This document shows positions 1 to 8,800 of a DNA stretch of 64,000 nucleotides, in pieces. The translations under genes and the position numbers were made by a program. Each line of letters opens with the position of its first letter. The stretch's first letter is position 1. Origin of the DNA: CAZJLP01 sp964546955 (GTDB taxonomy: Bacteria > Verrucomicrobiota > Verrucomicrobiia > Opitutales > Opitutaceae); contig CAZJLP010000024.1 of NCBI GenBank assembly GCA_964546955.1, positions 1 to 64,000 on the forward strand, read 5' to 3'. The notes beneath the pieces are model-generated. The model was not told the DNA's origin. It did not search any database and saw only the letters and a program-made list of their open reading frames with translations.

Positions 1-945
1 AAGACGTACTCGAGCGGGATGGTCATGCGGTTGGCATTTTCGGTCGCAGTCCATGTCGAACCAGATATCTTGATTATCGATGAAGCGCTGTCTGTCGGCG
101 ACGCAAGGTTCCAACTGAAGTGCGCCCGTGCCATCGACCGTTTTATCGCCAAGGGAGTGACGATCCTTTTCGTTTCTCACGATGCGTCTCTCGTGAAACG
201 GTTATGCAATTCGGCCATCCTGCTCGAAAAGGGGCGCTTGTTGTACCACGGGACTCCCAACGATGTCGTAAATCTCTACTCGAAACTCGTGGCGGAGGAC
301 GGCACCGCCGAGGCGCTACAGTCAGACATCGAATTGTTGAGATCCGGCGTGCGCAATGTTTCTGCCTCACCTTCAAACGTGCCGACTTCCGACACGCCTG
401 AGCTTGATGAAGCCCGCGAGCGCGACCGTCGGCACGTTGACGCGATGCTCGAGGACGAGCGGACTCACGTTCAGGTCAGCGGCCAGGAGTTTTCATACGG
501 GGGGCAGCGCGGCCGGATCCGCCACGTGGTTGCGCTCGACACCAACAAGCGTCCTCGAGAATGGTTCACAAGTGGCGAGCACGTGGTGGTCTGCATGGTG
601 GTGGAGACCACTGAGGCATGTGGGGAGCCAATCTTCGCCCTAACCATCAAGAACGTCTCCGGCGTCGAAATTTACGGCACGAACACCCTCTTCAGCAAAC
701 AGCCGAGCCCGCCTATGAAGATGGGCGAAATGCGCGAAGTCACTTTCTCGTTCGCGTTGGATTTGATGCCAGGGTCCTACTTCATTTCGTTTGGTTTTGC
801 CGAATTTCGGGGTGACGACCTCGTGGTATATCACCGCAGGTACGACGCTTTACGCATCGAGGTGCACCCGAAAGACCGAACATTCGGCATCGCGAACCTC
901 CATGCGATCATCGAATCGCGAATCGTTACCTCCTCCGCGCCATGA
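1..945 (+). CDS. wzt: Polysaccharide ABC transporter ATP-binding protein, Wzt type (5' partial)
   Basis: ATPase subunit that would power export of a finished, lipid-linked O-polysaccharide across the inner membrane. The reading frame is open from base 1, so the Walker A half lies upstream of the window. Visible are the ABC signature (YSSGM at the very start), the Walker B region (ILIIDEALSVGD) and the H-loop (FVSHD). After about residue 140 comes a second, beta-rich domain of roughly 150 residues (from EFSYGGQRGRI to the C-terminus), matching the layout of Wzt proteins whose C-terminal domain binds the modified end of the glycan. The next two genes encode a methyltransferase and a kinase, the usual partners of such a terminal-cap recognition system. 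The permease (Wzm) is not in the window and probably lies upstream. The stop overlaps an ATG (ATGA, 942-945) that may start the next gene. Confidence 0.9.
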   Translation, partial: KTYSSGMVMRLAFSVAVHVEPDILIIDEALSVGDARFQLKCARAIDRFIAKGVTILFVSHDASLVKRLCNSAILLEKGRLLYHGTPNDVVNLYSKLVAEDGTAEALQSDIELLRSGVRNVSASPSNVPTSDTPELDEARERDRRHVDAMLEDERTHVQVSGQEFSYGGQRGRIRHVVALDTNKRPREWFTSGEHVVVCMVVETTEACGEPIFALTIKNVSGVEIYGTNTLFSKQPSPPMKMGEMREVTFSFALDLMPGSYFISFGFAEFRGDDLVVYHRRYDALRIEVHPKDRTFGIANLHAIIESRIVTSSAP

Positions 946-949
946 TCCG

Positions 950-959
950 NNNNNNNNNN
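950..959. other. Assembly gap (10 N)
   Basis: Ten consecutive N mark a join of unknown true length. The gap falls right after the stop of the ATPase gene and removes the start of the following methyltransferase. The frames on either side should not be assumed to be linked by exactly ten bases. Confidence 0.99.
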
Positions 960-960
960 C

Positions 961-1959
961 CATCGATCGACCGCGGCCCGGCTCGACCGAGGACAGTTGT
1001 GGTCTACAGCCAGCACACGGTCGACCTATCAAGACGCCCCTGCTGGCGAAGTCCACGAAATCATACATGCGATTGACGCGGGAATGCCATGGCGGGAAGC
1101 GGTAGCGCGGAAGTACCAGAGCGAAAACCCGTGGCTCAATCAGATCGTGACGAGTCCGTCTCGCGATCTTTTCTTTCGGCAGCATCCTCCCCCGCTCTCC
1201 GCCCGGATCCTCGATGTGGGCACAGGTTGGGGCCAAATTGCGCTGCCGTTGGCCGCAAAATGTGACGGTGGAGTGGTTGCCTTGGAGCCAACGCCCGAAC
1301 GACTTGCCTTTGTTCAGGCCGTGGCTCGACAGGTGGGTTTGACCTCGCGCATGTACTTCGTGGAGGCGGACTTTTTCGAGGTCGGATTCGAACAGGAGTT
1401 TGATTTGGTCACCGCGATAGGCGTGCTCGAGTGGGTGCCTAAATTCAGGGAAGGCGAACCTCGTCTCTTGCAACTCGAGTTTTTGCGTCGCGCGCTGTCC
1501 TGCCTTCGGCGTGGAGGGCAACTCGTTCTCGGCATCGAAAATCGAGTTGGTCTCAAGTATCTGCTTGGCACGCCGGACGATCACATTGGGGTGTCCGACA
1601 TCGCGACGTACGATGCTGCCTTGGCCGCACAGCGGTGGCATGTTCGCACCGGGGGTCATTTGCGCAGCTTTACGTTTACCTGCAAAGAACTGACGGACTT
1701 GCTAGTCGATGCAGGATTCGCGCAAGTGACCCTTTATGGAGCTTATCCTGACTACAAGCTGCCAGAGATCATTCTCCCGCTCGGGGACGAGGTGAATGCC
1801 TATTTCAGGAAAGGCGGTTTTGTGCCGGAGCATGACGGGACATCGGGACGCCGCCTGGCCATCCAACCCGAGCTGCAATCGCACTATCGCAGTTTTGCCG
1901 AGATGGGAGCTGCGCATTTGATCGCCCCTAGCTTTTTCGCCGTCGCCACGACAATCTGA
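961..1959 (+). CDS. SAM-dependent methyltransferase, WbdD-like N-terminal half (start lost in gap)
   Basis: Class I methyltransferase. The glycine-rich SAM loop is LDVGTGWGQIALPL, followed by an acidic residue after beta 2 (VALEP) and a later FDLVTAIGVLEW motif IV region. The frame is open back to the N gap, so the annotated TTG at 997 is probably not the start; the ATG at 942, which overlaps the ATPase stop, is a better candidate but cannot be joined across the gap. The C-terminus reads HLIAPSFFAVATTI and stops only 19 bases before the kinase-like frame. Taking out one base near 1947-1950 would fuse the two into one protein of the methyltransferase-kinase type. Known WbdD enzymes phosphorylate and methylate the chain end to stop O-antigen elongation; that role is inferred here from the order Wzt, methyltransferase, kinase. 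Confidence 0.82.
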   Translation, partial: HRSTAARLDRGQLWSTASTRSTYQDAPAGEVHEIIHAIDAGMPWREAVARKYQSENPWLNQIVTSPSRDLFFRQHPPPLSARILDVGTGWGQIALPLAAKCDGGVVALEPTPERLAFVQAVARQVGLTSRMYFVEADFFEVGFEQEFDLVTAIGVLEWVPKFREGEPRLLQLEFLRRALSCLRRGGQLVLGIENRVGLKYLLGTPDDHIGVSDIATYDAALAAQRWHVRTGGHLRSFTFTCKELTDLLVDAGFAQVTLYGAYPDYKLPEIILPLGDEVNAYFRKGGFVPEHDGTSGRRLAIQPELQSHYRSFAEMGAAHLIAPSFFAVATTI

Positions 1960-1978
1960 ACTCTTTATTTTCCGCTGC

Positions 1979-3451
1979 GTGGCACCGAAATCCGACCGCC
2001 TTCCTCGCCTTCCCGGACCGGCTGAAATCGTCGAGCATTTGCGCGGAGCGGGAGCGGTGTCGGATCGTACACGGATTCTGGTCGAGCCGGTGCCGGCGAC
2101 TCCCGCTCGATTGGATAATGCCCAACGCCGAGTTTTTAAAGTCTTCGCCGACGGCAATCCGGCAATTTTTCTTTTTACCGGCTCCAATCTGGCGGACCTT
2201 AGCAAACGGACGCACGCGTTCGCCGCCGCCTGCCCTGCAATAACATCCCGACCGCTGTTTTTCCATCGTTTGGGCGGCGTCGACTATCTTGGCCTAGAGT
2301 TTATCGCCGGTCGCGATCTTGAATCGGCCTCGAAATCGGGCGATCTTGCCTCTGATTCAGTCGTCGCGATCGCCATGGGTATTCTAAAAGAATTGGAAAC
2401 AACCCGGCAGCCCGCCACCCTTGAAACAGCGGCAGCGGAGATTGAAGAGATCTTCGACAATGCAGCGAAGGCTCCCGTTTTTGGGACTCTCGATCGCCAG
2501 TTCCTGCGTGATCTCGTGTTTCCTTTTGTGAGAGCGGCCGCGCTAAATGAACCCTTTACCACGCGCTGGACCAACGGCGATCTGATCGCGCGGAACCTGA
2601 TGCTTGCCTCCGACGGTGGGGCAAAAATCGTCGACTACGAATTTGCCCGGCGAACCCACTTTGATTTTGACGACGGCTGGCGCTGGCAGACCTTCTCGCG
2701 ATTGCCGCCGTCCTGCTCGCAACTCCCCCCGTTTTCGGGTCGCGAGAGCCCCCAGGGCTGGAAAGAGGCCCTTTGCATTCTGCGGCAGATCGGTCTGGCC
2801 CATCGATGGAGCGCAGCCGCATGCGCCGCTGCCGATTCACAAGGACTCCTCGATCGGCTGCTTCGAATCACGGCGGAAGCTCATGGCGAATTTCGCTCCA
2901 GCGTATTTTATCATCCGCTGGCTCATCACAAAACGCCGTCGAACCCGGTCGAGCACGAACACGCCCAGCTCTACTGGAGCGCAGATGGACAGTTCAGCGA
3001 GGTAAATTCGCAGGGAGTAGCGTGTGTCATCTCCGTCGAAAACTTCGTGCAATTTTCCGTTCCCGCCTCGCCGGGGCCTCTGCATCTTCGGTTTGATCCA
3101 TCAAGGTCGGCAAGGCTCATCGAGTTGCACAGCCTGACCATCCGAGCTGAACCGTCGGCGGTCGACCTATTGCAGCTGCCAGCGGGGTCGGACTGGAAAT
3201 GGATCCGGCCGGGAAGCGGTGTGTGGCTTCTCGTTTCGGGCAAAACGCTCACTTTCCTTAGTCTGAACGACGATCCCAACCTGCACTTGCCCTGTCTACA
3301 AATTCCAGCAGGAACCACCCACCTCGTCGTTGAAACACGCATTCGGTACGGAAGAGATCTCTTGCCGCTGCAGACGCTCGTTGGAGATCGCGTCGCACTG
3401 CCGGCCCGCACCGAAACCAGCACCCGTCGAACTGGACATGCAATCCCCTGA
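1979..3451 (+). CDS. Kinase-like (APH/WbdD-type) protein with C-terminal beta domain
   Basis: Protein-kinase-fold phosphotransferase. Candidate features are a lysine in VFKVF (beta 3), a hinge (YLGLEFIAGRDL), the catalytic loop TNGDLIARNLML with D201 and N206, and the metal-binding D219 in IVDYEFA. Residues about 328-390 form a separate beta domain (AQLYWSADGQFSEVNS, later LHLRFDPSRSAR) that recurs in two other proteins of this window. The GTG start is arbitrary: the frame is open from 1922 and may really continue from the methyltransferase through a one-base frameshift. In the E. coli O9a system the equivalent kinase is fused to a methyltransferase and caps the polymannan; here a beta domain takes the place of the WbdD coiled coil. 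Substrate unknown. Confidence 0.75.
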   Translation: MAPKSDRLPRLPGPAEIVEHLRGAGAVSDRTRILVEPVPATPARLDNAQRRVFKVFADGNPAIFLFTGSNLADLSKRTHAFAAACPAITSRPLFFHRLGGVDYLGLEFIAGRDLESASKSGDLASDSVVAIAMGILKELETTRQPATLETAAAEIEEIFDNAAKAPVFGTLDRQFLRDLVFPFVRAAALNEPFTTRWTNGDLIARNLMLASDGGAKIVDYEFARRTHFDFDDGWRWQTFSRLPPSCSQLPPFSGRESPQGWKEALCILRQIGLAHRWSAAACAAADSQGLLDRLLRITAEAHGEFRSSVFYHPLAHHKTPSNPVEHEHAQLYWSADGQFSEVNSQGVACVISVENFVQFSVPASPGPLHLRFDPSRSARLIELHSLTIRAEPSAVDLLQLPAGSDWKWIRPGSGVWLLVSGKTLTFLSLNDDPNLHLPCLQIPAGTTHLVVETRIRYGRDLLPLQTLVGDRVALPARTETSTRRTGHAIP

Positions 3452-5279
3452 AGCGACGCGTGACTCTAAACTCATTGGATTATTGGGCAGATATTTTGCC
3501 AGCGGCTGGGCATTTCTCCTCCCTTATACCGTTTGTTACGCAATCTACGCCCGACTCGGTTGGCCCATTCGGGCACAGGATTCGATCGTCTCGCTCCTTC
3601 GTGTTTTCCAGTGTCTTCACCTGTTGCATGCTGCCTCCGCGAGCGTGTGGCTCCTCGCCATGTGGCGCCGCAGACGCGGCGACGGTGGTGTAGTTGCCGC
3701 CAGCGCACCGTGGCTGATGCTTTTGGTCATTCTGCTGGTGCCGGGATTATATCTAGAGTTTCCCTCGGACGCATGGGAGCATCTCCGGCGAATAAACGAA
3801 TGGAGTGGGATCACTCAGATCGCAGCGCATTACACCCCCAACAAATCCGGGTATTTTCTGACCTACAGCTTAGCTGAATGGGTCCCGGCGTCCCAACAGC
3901 TCACCTGCCTGAATGCGTACTGTGTTTTCGTCAATTTGCTGCTTTGTTTTCAGTATTATCGTCTGAGCCTGTCGGCGGGGGTCAGCCGCGAAGCTTCCTT
4001 TTGCTTCGTGATCGTGCAGGTACTTGTTTTTGGGAATAGTACGTTCTCGTTTTATCGCTATTACCCCCTCGCATCCACCGTGCTAGCCCACATTGGAACG
4101 ATCGCGATGATCGAACTCGGAGTGCGCACGATTCGCACATTCCCCGCCTCCTTTCCCGCGTGGACTCGTCTTTTTTGCTCCGCGAGCGCTCTCCTCGCGA
4201 TCATCGCGTACAATCATGTGCAGGGGCTAGGCATTGCAGCGCTCGCGATCGCGAGCGCGTGCGCATGGCGTCTGATCGTATGGCGCCGCAGCATGGCGTA
4301 CTGGCTGGCGGCGGGTGTTTTATTCGCCAGCGCGGCTGCCGTCGCGTGGCTGCCGCGCCATCCGTCGATTGACGCCCTCTATCGCCCACAGGGCTGGCTC
4401 ACCCCGGTATACGGGTTTAATGTCTTTTCACTCTCATCCCCCGCTGGTGAACGCACGCTCCAGATCCTGGGCTTCATCGGAGTCTGCAATGCAGCCGCGG
4501 GATTTTGGCTCATTGCACGCAATCAGATCGTCGGCTGGCTAACGCTTGGGCCCATGCTTGCCCTTAGTACCCCGATCGTCGCCATTCCCCTCGCCAGCAA
4601 GATCGCCCAAGACATTGACCCGAACTACATCATCACGTTTCACCGGATGCTCTTGGGAATTCCCGCGGGGTTGGCGATCGTTCGAGTAGCTGAGCACGTC
4701 GTCAAGGAACGGCGCGCATGCAGGCGCTGCGCTCCCGCGGCATTGATCCTCACCGCGTGTTTCGTCTTTACAGTATTGCCAGCGGAACGCCCATATTACA
4801 ATCGGGCTTGGCACGCGTTAGCCCGAGTGCCACCCGACTTGAGCTTGAACGCCGAATGGAGTGCGTTAACGCAAAACCAAGCTGAACTCAATTTGTACGG
4901 GCGGTACCTGGCTGGGACCTCACCGCTTTGCTTCGTTGCGCAAGCTCAGGGGCCTGTGCTCACTATGTATTCGCCGCGGTGGCACCGGCATTATGTGCAT
5001 GAAGGTCGTTCTCCATCGAGCGAACTGGCGGGCATCGTAGATCGCTTCGAAGTGCGGCCGCCGTCGCCCGTACTGGTCGTATCCGACCCATTCATCCAAA
5101 TTACACCCTACTCTTTTGCCGCTCAGTGTTCGGGACACTGGACCGCGCAAGAGTCCACTTTGCTGCGCGCAGGTGCGGCTGAATTGAAACGAATGGCTCT
5201 AGCTAAAGGCTTCGAGCCGCGCGAAGCAGGCAAGATCTGGCTTTTTCTTCCGCCACAGCAGGAGCCAGCGGGACGATAG
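3438..5279 (+). CDS. Large integral membrane protein, possible GT-C glycosyltransferase
   Basis: About 613 residues with roughly ten hydrophobic segments starting at residue 10. After the first segments an extracytoplasmic loop carries PSDAWEHLRRINEW, an acidic/histidine motif of the sort seen in lipid-phosphosugar-dependent GT-C enzymes, but I do not recognise the family. The C-terminal 130 residues are soluble. The ATG at 3438 is preferred because it overlaps the kinase stop by 14 bases; the longer frame from 3330 would read deep into the kinase gene. It is the last gene of the plus-strand group and ends 24 bases before a convergent epimerase gene. It could act in assembly or modification of the ABC-exported glycan; this is inference. 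Confidence 0.7.
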   Translation: MQSPEATRDSKLIGLLGRYFASGWAFLLPYTVCYAIYARLGWPIRAQDSIVSLLRVFQCLHLLHAASASVWLLAMWRRRRGDGGVVAASAPWLMLLVILLVPGLYLEFPSDAWEHLRRINEWSGITQIAAHYTPNKSGYFLTYSLAEWVPASQQLTCLNAYCVFVNLLLCFQYYRLSLSAGVSREASFCFVIVQVLVFGNSTFSFYRYYPLASTVLAHIGTIAMIELGVRTIRTFPASFPAWTRLFCSASALLAIIAYNHVQGLGIAALAIASACAWRLIVWRRSMAYWLAAGVLFASAAAVAWLPRHPSIDALYRPQGWLTPVYGFNVFSLSSPAGERTLQILGFIGVCNAAAGFWLIARNQIVGWLTLGPMLALSTPIVAIPLASKIAQDIDPNYIITFHRMLLGIPAGLAIVRVAEHVVKERRACRRCAPAALILTACFVFTVLPAERPYYNRAWHALARVPPDLSLNAEWSALTQNQAELNLYGRYLAGTSPLCFVAQAQGPVLTMYSPRWHRHYVHEGRSPSSELAGIVDRFEVRPPSPVLVVSDPFIQITPYSFAAQCSGHWTAQESTLLRAGAAELKRMALAKGFEPREAGKIWLFLPPQQEPAGR

Positions 5280-5303
5280 CGCCCAAGGCAAAGGACGTCG
5301 CCT

Positions 5304-6233
5304 TCAACTCAAAAGCTCCGCCAGACCTTGCTCCACCGAAATCTCGGCGCGAAATCCGAGCTCCCTCGCAGCGCGGTCAGGATTACCCACGGAACGACCG
5401 ATGTCGCCCGCCCGGGCCGGCTCCGTCCGCACAGCAGGACAATGAGGGTGCGATGCTCCCACGAGGGCTGCAAGGTCCCTGATCGATAAGGGGCGGCCCG
5501 TGCAAATATTGGCTACGCCAGATGATAGCGTGGGGTGTGTCGCCGCGAGTAAATTAGCCCGCGCCACGTCGCGCACCGCGATAAAATCGCGCGTTTGCTC
5601 TCCCGTGCCGTGGATGACGGACGCCTCCCCCGCGGCTCTGGCGGCAACAAAGCGCGATATCACTCCCGAGTAGGAGGAATCGGCCTTCTGACGTTTCCCA
5701 TAAACATTGAAATACCTCTGGCAGCGAGCGACGAATCCATACGCGGCTGCCGAGCCGAGCAGCAACGTTTCAGACGCCAGCTTGGCTGCTCCGTAGGGGC
5801 TGATAGGGCACGCCGGACTTTCCTCCCGCAAGGGAAATTCGGCACAACTACCATACACGGCGGCAGAGGACGCAAATACAACGCGGCGGACGCTGAACCG
5901 CCGTCCCGCCTCCGCCACCATATGAGTCGCGTGAAGATTCAGACGAAAATTCAGTTCCGGATCGTCAAAGCTCTCCGACACGCTGACCAGCCCGGCGAGA
6001 TGAAGTAAAACATCGGGGCGGTAGACCTCAATCGCGTCGTGCAAGGCCCGCCCCTCGGCAATGTCGCACTTGATAAAACTAAACGAACAATGCGGCAGCG
6101 ACCTCTCCAGGTTCTCCATCCGACCGGTGCGAAGATTGTCCAACCCGACAACGCGGTGTCCTGCTTCAAGGAAAAGGTCCGCCGTATGGCTGCCGATAAA
6201 ACCAGCCACGCCGGTAATGATTGCAGTTGCCAT
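5304..6233 (-). CDS. NAD-dependent epimerase/dehydratase (UDP-glucose 4-epimerase-like SDR)
   Basis: Extended short-chain dehydrogenase of 309 residues. It has the Rossmann motif GVAGFIGS at the N-terminus, an acidic residue after beta 2 (GLDNLRTG), the serine segment FASSAAVYGS and the catalytic YGAAK. The substrate half has RYFNVYGKRQ and RDFIAVRDVARA, typical of UDP-hexose 4-epimerases and close relatives. It would interconvert nucleotide sugars in the cytoplasm to supply a precursor. It is the last gene of the long minus-strand cluster, 24 bases downstream of the sugar transferase. The exact substrate cannot be read from sequence. Confidence 0.88.
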   Translation of the reverse strand: MATAIITGVAGFIGSHTADLFLEAGHRVVGLDNLRTGRMENLERSLPHCSFSFIKCDIAEGRALHDAIEVYRPDVLLHLAGLVSVSESFDDPELNFRLNLHATHMVAEAGRRFSVRRVVFASSAAVYGSCAEFPLREESPACPISPYGAAKLASETLLLGSAAAYGFVARCQRYFNVYGKRQKADSSYSGVISRFVAARAAGEASVIHGTGEQTRDFIAVRDVARANLLAATHPTLSSGVANICTGRPLSIRDLAALVGASHPHCPAVRTEPARAGDIGRSVGNPDRAARELGFRAEISVEQGLAELLS

Positions 6234-6257
6234 TGATGGTCGCCCGGGGACGTGAGT

Positions 6258-7730
6258 TCAGCGGCCCTTGAAGGTCAGCATCACCTCGATCGTTCGAGCA
6301 AGGATCTGGCAGTCAAACCACATCGACTGATGTTTGATGTAATAGAGATCGTACTCCAATTTTGTCGCCGTGTCCTCTTCGGTTGCCGCATAACGATAGG
6401 AAACCTGCGCCCATCCGGTGAGCCCCGGTTTCACAACCAGCCTCGCGCGATAAAACGGAATGCGGGTTTCGAGCGTGGCAATGAACTCCGGCCGCTCCGG
6501 ACGCGGTCCCACCAAGCTCATGTCGCCGCGCAGAATATTCCAAAATTGAGGTAGCTCATCCAGCCGCGTCCGTCGCAAGAACCAACCTACGCGGGTAATA
6601 CGCCGGTCGTTCCGGGAAGTCCACTGAGGCTGTCCTGCCGCTTCCGCGTCCAAGACCATCGTGCGAAATTTCCAGATGCGGAAAGGGATGTCGTTCAAGC
6701 CGAGCCGCGGTTGGGAATAAAATATTGGGCCGCGATCCTCTAGCCAGATGACCGCCGCAATAAATGGCGCCAACGGAAGCGCACAACACAAACCGAGAAA
6801 CGAACCAAGAAAGTCGAGCATGCGCTTCGCGATGGTTCCGGACATGGAGGGACGGCGCGCCGGCTCGAGAAAGGAGCCCACCATCCAGTCGACATCCAAA
6901 TGCCCGATCGGAACACGGCCTGTCACTTCTTCGTAAAGCGATGCGAGTCGCACGACTGAAATTCCCTTAGCCATCGCGTCAACCAAGGTTCGAAAAGTGC
7001 GTCCGGAAATTTCGCCGGTTGCCGGAAGCACGATTTCAGAAGCTCCATGCTTTTCAGCCAGAGCCAGCAGCTCCTCTTGCGTGCCCAGCACAGGAAAGCC
7101 AGCGATATCCGTATCCTCGGCCGTGCCCTTGGTCGTTGCAATACCAACGATCCGATAATGGTGGCGCAGTTCCCCCAATGCTGCAGCCAGTAGCCGCACG
7201 CCCCACCCTGTGTCGAGCAGGAGAAGGTTTCGAGAGAATCGAGGTGAAACAAACAACTTGATGTACACGAGCCTCCACCCAAGACACCCAACCAAGGCGA
7301 CTGCGACGTAACACAACACGACTAACCGCGGCAATAGACCCGGTGGCGCAAAAAAGAACAGCACCAAGTAGCAGATCAACGCGAATGCAGCGACGCGTAA
7401 GAATCCGCGTGCGGTCGCTTTGCGTGAAGTCGCCACCCTTACATTGTACTGCCCAATGCTCAGGCTCAACCAAGTGAAGACGAGTATGGAAAACCAGAAT
7501 GCCTTTGAACTTTGGGTAATCGGCGCTGCCTGCGCCTGCGCGCGGGCAGCCCACACCGCTAAGGCTATAAACGCAGCGACGAAAGCACCCGCCGCGTCGC
7601 CGAGGAAAAGCAGGAATTTCCGCTCGGACGCGTGCATTCCCCGCCGGGGGGCACGGGTGGGCGAACGTGGCTCTGGCCCAGTTGGCTCAGCTGATTGGCA
7701 CCTCGTGGGCGGCCGGTTTGCGATGTTCAT
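6258..7730 (-). CDS. Undecaprenyl-phosphate sugar phosphotransferase (exopolysaccharide initiator, WcaJ/WbaP family), copy 1
   Basis: Initiates repeat-unit synthesis by moving a sugar 1-phosphate from a nucleotide sugar onto undecaprenyl phosphate at the inner membrane. The N-terminal half has about four membrane segments and a CoA-binding-like Rossmann domain. The C-terminal catalytic domain shows KRMLDFLGSFLGL, the membrane re-entrant helix, WKFRTMVLDAE, the RRTRLDELPQFWNIL segment and DMSLVGPRPERPEF, all hallmark motifs. The ATG at 7730 overlaps the preceding glycosyltransferase by 44 bases; an alternative ATG at 7637 (MHASERKF) avoids the overlap. A second initiator lies at 11980-13461, so the cluster may start two different glycans or carry a redundant copy. 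Confidence 0.93.
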   Translation of the reverse strand: MNIANRPPTRCQSAEPTGPEPRSPTRAPRRGMHASERKFLLFLGDAAGAFVAAFIALAVWAARAQAQAAPITQSSKAFWFSILVFTWLSLSIGQYNVRVATSRKATARGFLRVAAFALICYLVLFFFAPPGLLPRLVVLCYVAVALVGCLGWRLVYIKLFVSPRFSRNLLLLDTGWGVRLLAAALGELRHHYRIVGIATTKGTAEDTDIAGFPVLGTQEELLALAEKHGASEIVLPATGEISGRTFRTLVDAMAKGISVVRLASLYEEVTGRVPIGHLDVDWMVGSFLEPARRPSMSGTIAKRMLDFLGSFLGLCCALPLAPFIAAVIWLEDRGPIFYSQPRLGLNDIPFRIWKFRTMVLDAEAAGQPQWTSRNDRRITRVGWFLRRTRLDELPQFWNILRGDMSLVGPRPERPEFIATLETRIPFYRARLVVKPGLTGWAQVSYRYAATEEDTATKLEYDLYYIKHQSMWFDCQILARTIEVMLTFKGR

Positions 7731-8709
7731 GGATCCTGCGGACTAGACCGAACCAAAAGCCAAGGCCCCAGGCAAAGTGAATTGTAGCCCAAATGCCAGG
7801 GAGTCGCAGCCACACAGCGGGCCGCACCCGCGGGGCCTGACCAAGCGAGGCGCCAATGAGTAAAAGTAAGTAGGCGGACCATGCGATCAACATCACCGGC
7901 ACGAAGGAAGCAGAAACGCCGCACAGGGGGAGCAGCAGAAGCGAAAAAATCGCCCACACGGCGGGCACCGCCTGCCGGGCGCGGAGGGATTTCGGGTATT
8001 GCCTGAGCATCTGGGCCTTCCACCAGCCGTAACGCCAATACTGACGCGCCAACGTCCTGACTGAGGATCGTGCGAAATAGGTGCTCCGAATTCGAGGATC
8101 CAAATAGACGCGGCCCCCGCGCGACCTAACCCGGAAGTTAAACTCGTAGTCCTCGTTGGCGAGCAATGCCTCATTATATCCCCCAAGAGTCCGCCACGTT
8201 TCGCGACGAAAACACCCAAAAGGCACAGTATCGACGTCAGCCGCTTGAGCATGCGCCATCCGATAGCTCGCGCCGCCGGCGCCCAACCCAGACGACACGG
8301 CAAGGGCGATCGCCTCAGCCGTCGGGCCGGGGCCGCCGGGTCGAATCTCCCATACGCCGCCGGCCACCTGCACACCAGGAATGTCGAGAGCCGCGCATGA
8401 ACGTTCCAAATAACCTGCCGCCGGACGGCAATGCGCGTCCAAGCGCACGATTATTTCTCCAGATGCTTCCGCAATGGCCCGATTGAGACCCGAGGGAATA
8501 TTTCGCAGGGGATTGTCAACCACTCTAATTCGCAACTGGGGGTTTTGGGTCGCGAACATTTCCACGATATACCGGGACCGGTCGGTCGAACGTCCATCGG
8601 CTATGACAATCTCCAAACCAGGGAAATGCTGGTCGACCAAGCCGCTCAGTAATTCGCCGATATAGCGCTCCTCGTCTTTACAGGGGACGACAACCGTCAC
8701 GGTCTTCAT
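7687..8709 (-). CDS. Glycosyltransferase family 2, ExoA-like
   Basis: GT-A fold transferase of 340 residues. N-terminal VTVVVPCKDEERYIGELL and IADGRSTDRS (nucleotide-binding), VRLDAHCRP as the DxD-like metal site, and LANEDYEFNFRVR as the ED motif near the catalytic base. The C-terminal 90 residues contain two or three membrane segments, as in succinoglycan ExoA and other early-step transferases that act on undecaprenyl-diphosphate sugars. It directly precedes the initiating transferase gene with a 44-base overlap. It probably adds the second sugar; donor and linkage are not predictable. Confidence 0.9.
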   Translation of the reverse strand: MKTVTVVVPCKDEERYIGELLSGLVDQHFPGLEIVIADGRSTDRSRYIVEMFATQNPQLRIRVVDNPLRNIPSGLNRAIAEASGEIIVRLDAHCRPAAGYLERSCAALDIPGVQVAGGVWEIRPGGPGPTAEAIALAVSSGLGAGGASYRMAHAQAADVDTVPFGCFRRETWRTLGGYNEALLANEDYEFNFRVRSRGGRVYLDPRIRSTYFARSSVRTLARQYWRYGWWKAQMLRQYPKSLRARQAVPAVWAIFSLLLLPLCGVSASFVPVMLIAWSAYLLLLIGASLGQAPRVRPAVWLRLPGIWATIHFAWGLGFWFGLVRRIHEHRKPAAHEVPIS

Positions 8710-8800
8710 TCCGGCGTCATTTTTGAAACGACCATCTCGACAAGCATGAAGAGCCTATCACCGCTGACAATGCCTCTGTGGCTTCAATTGCCTTTGTCAC

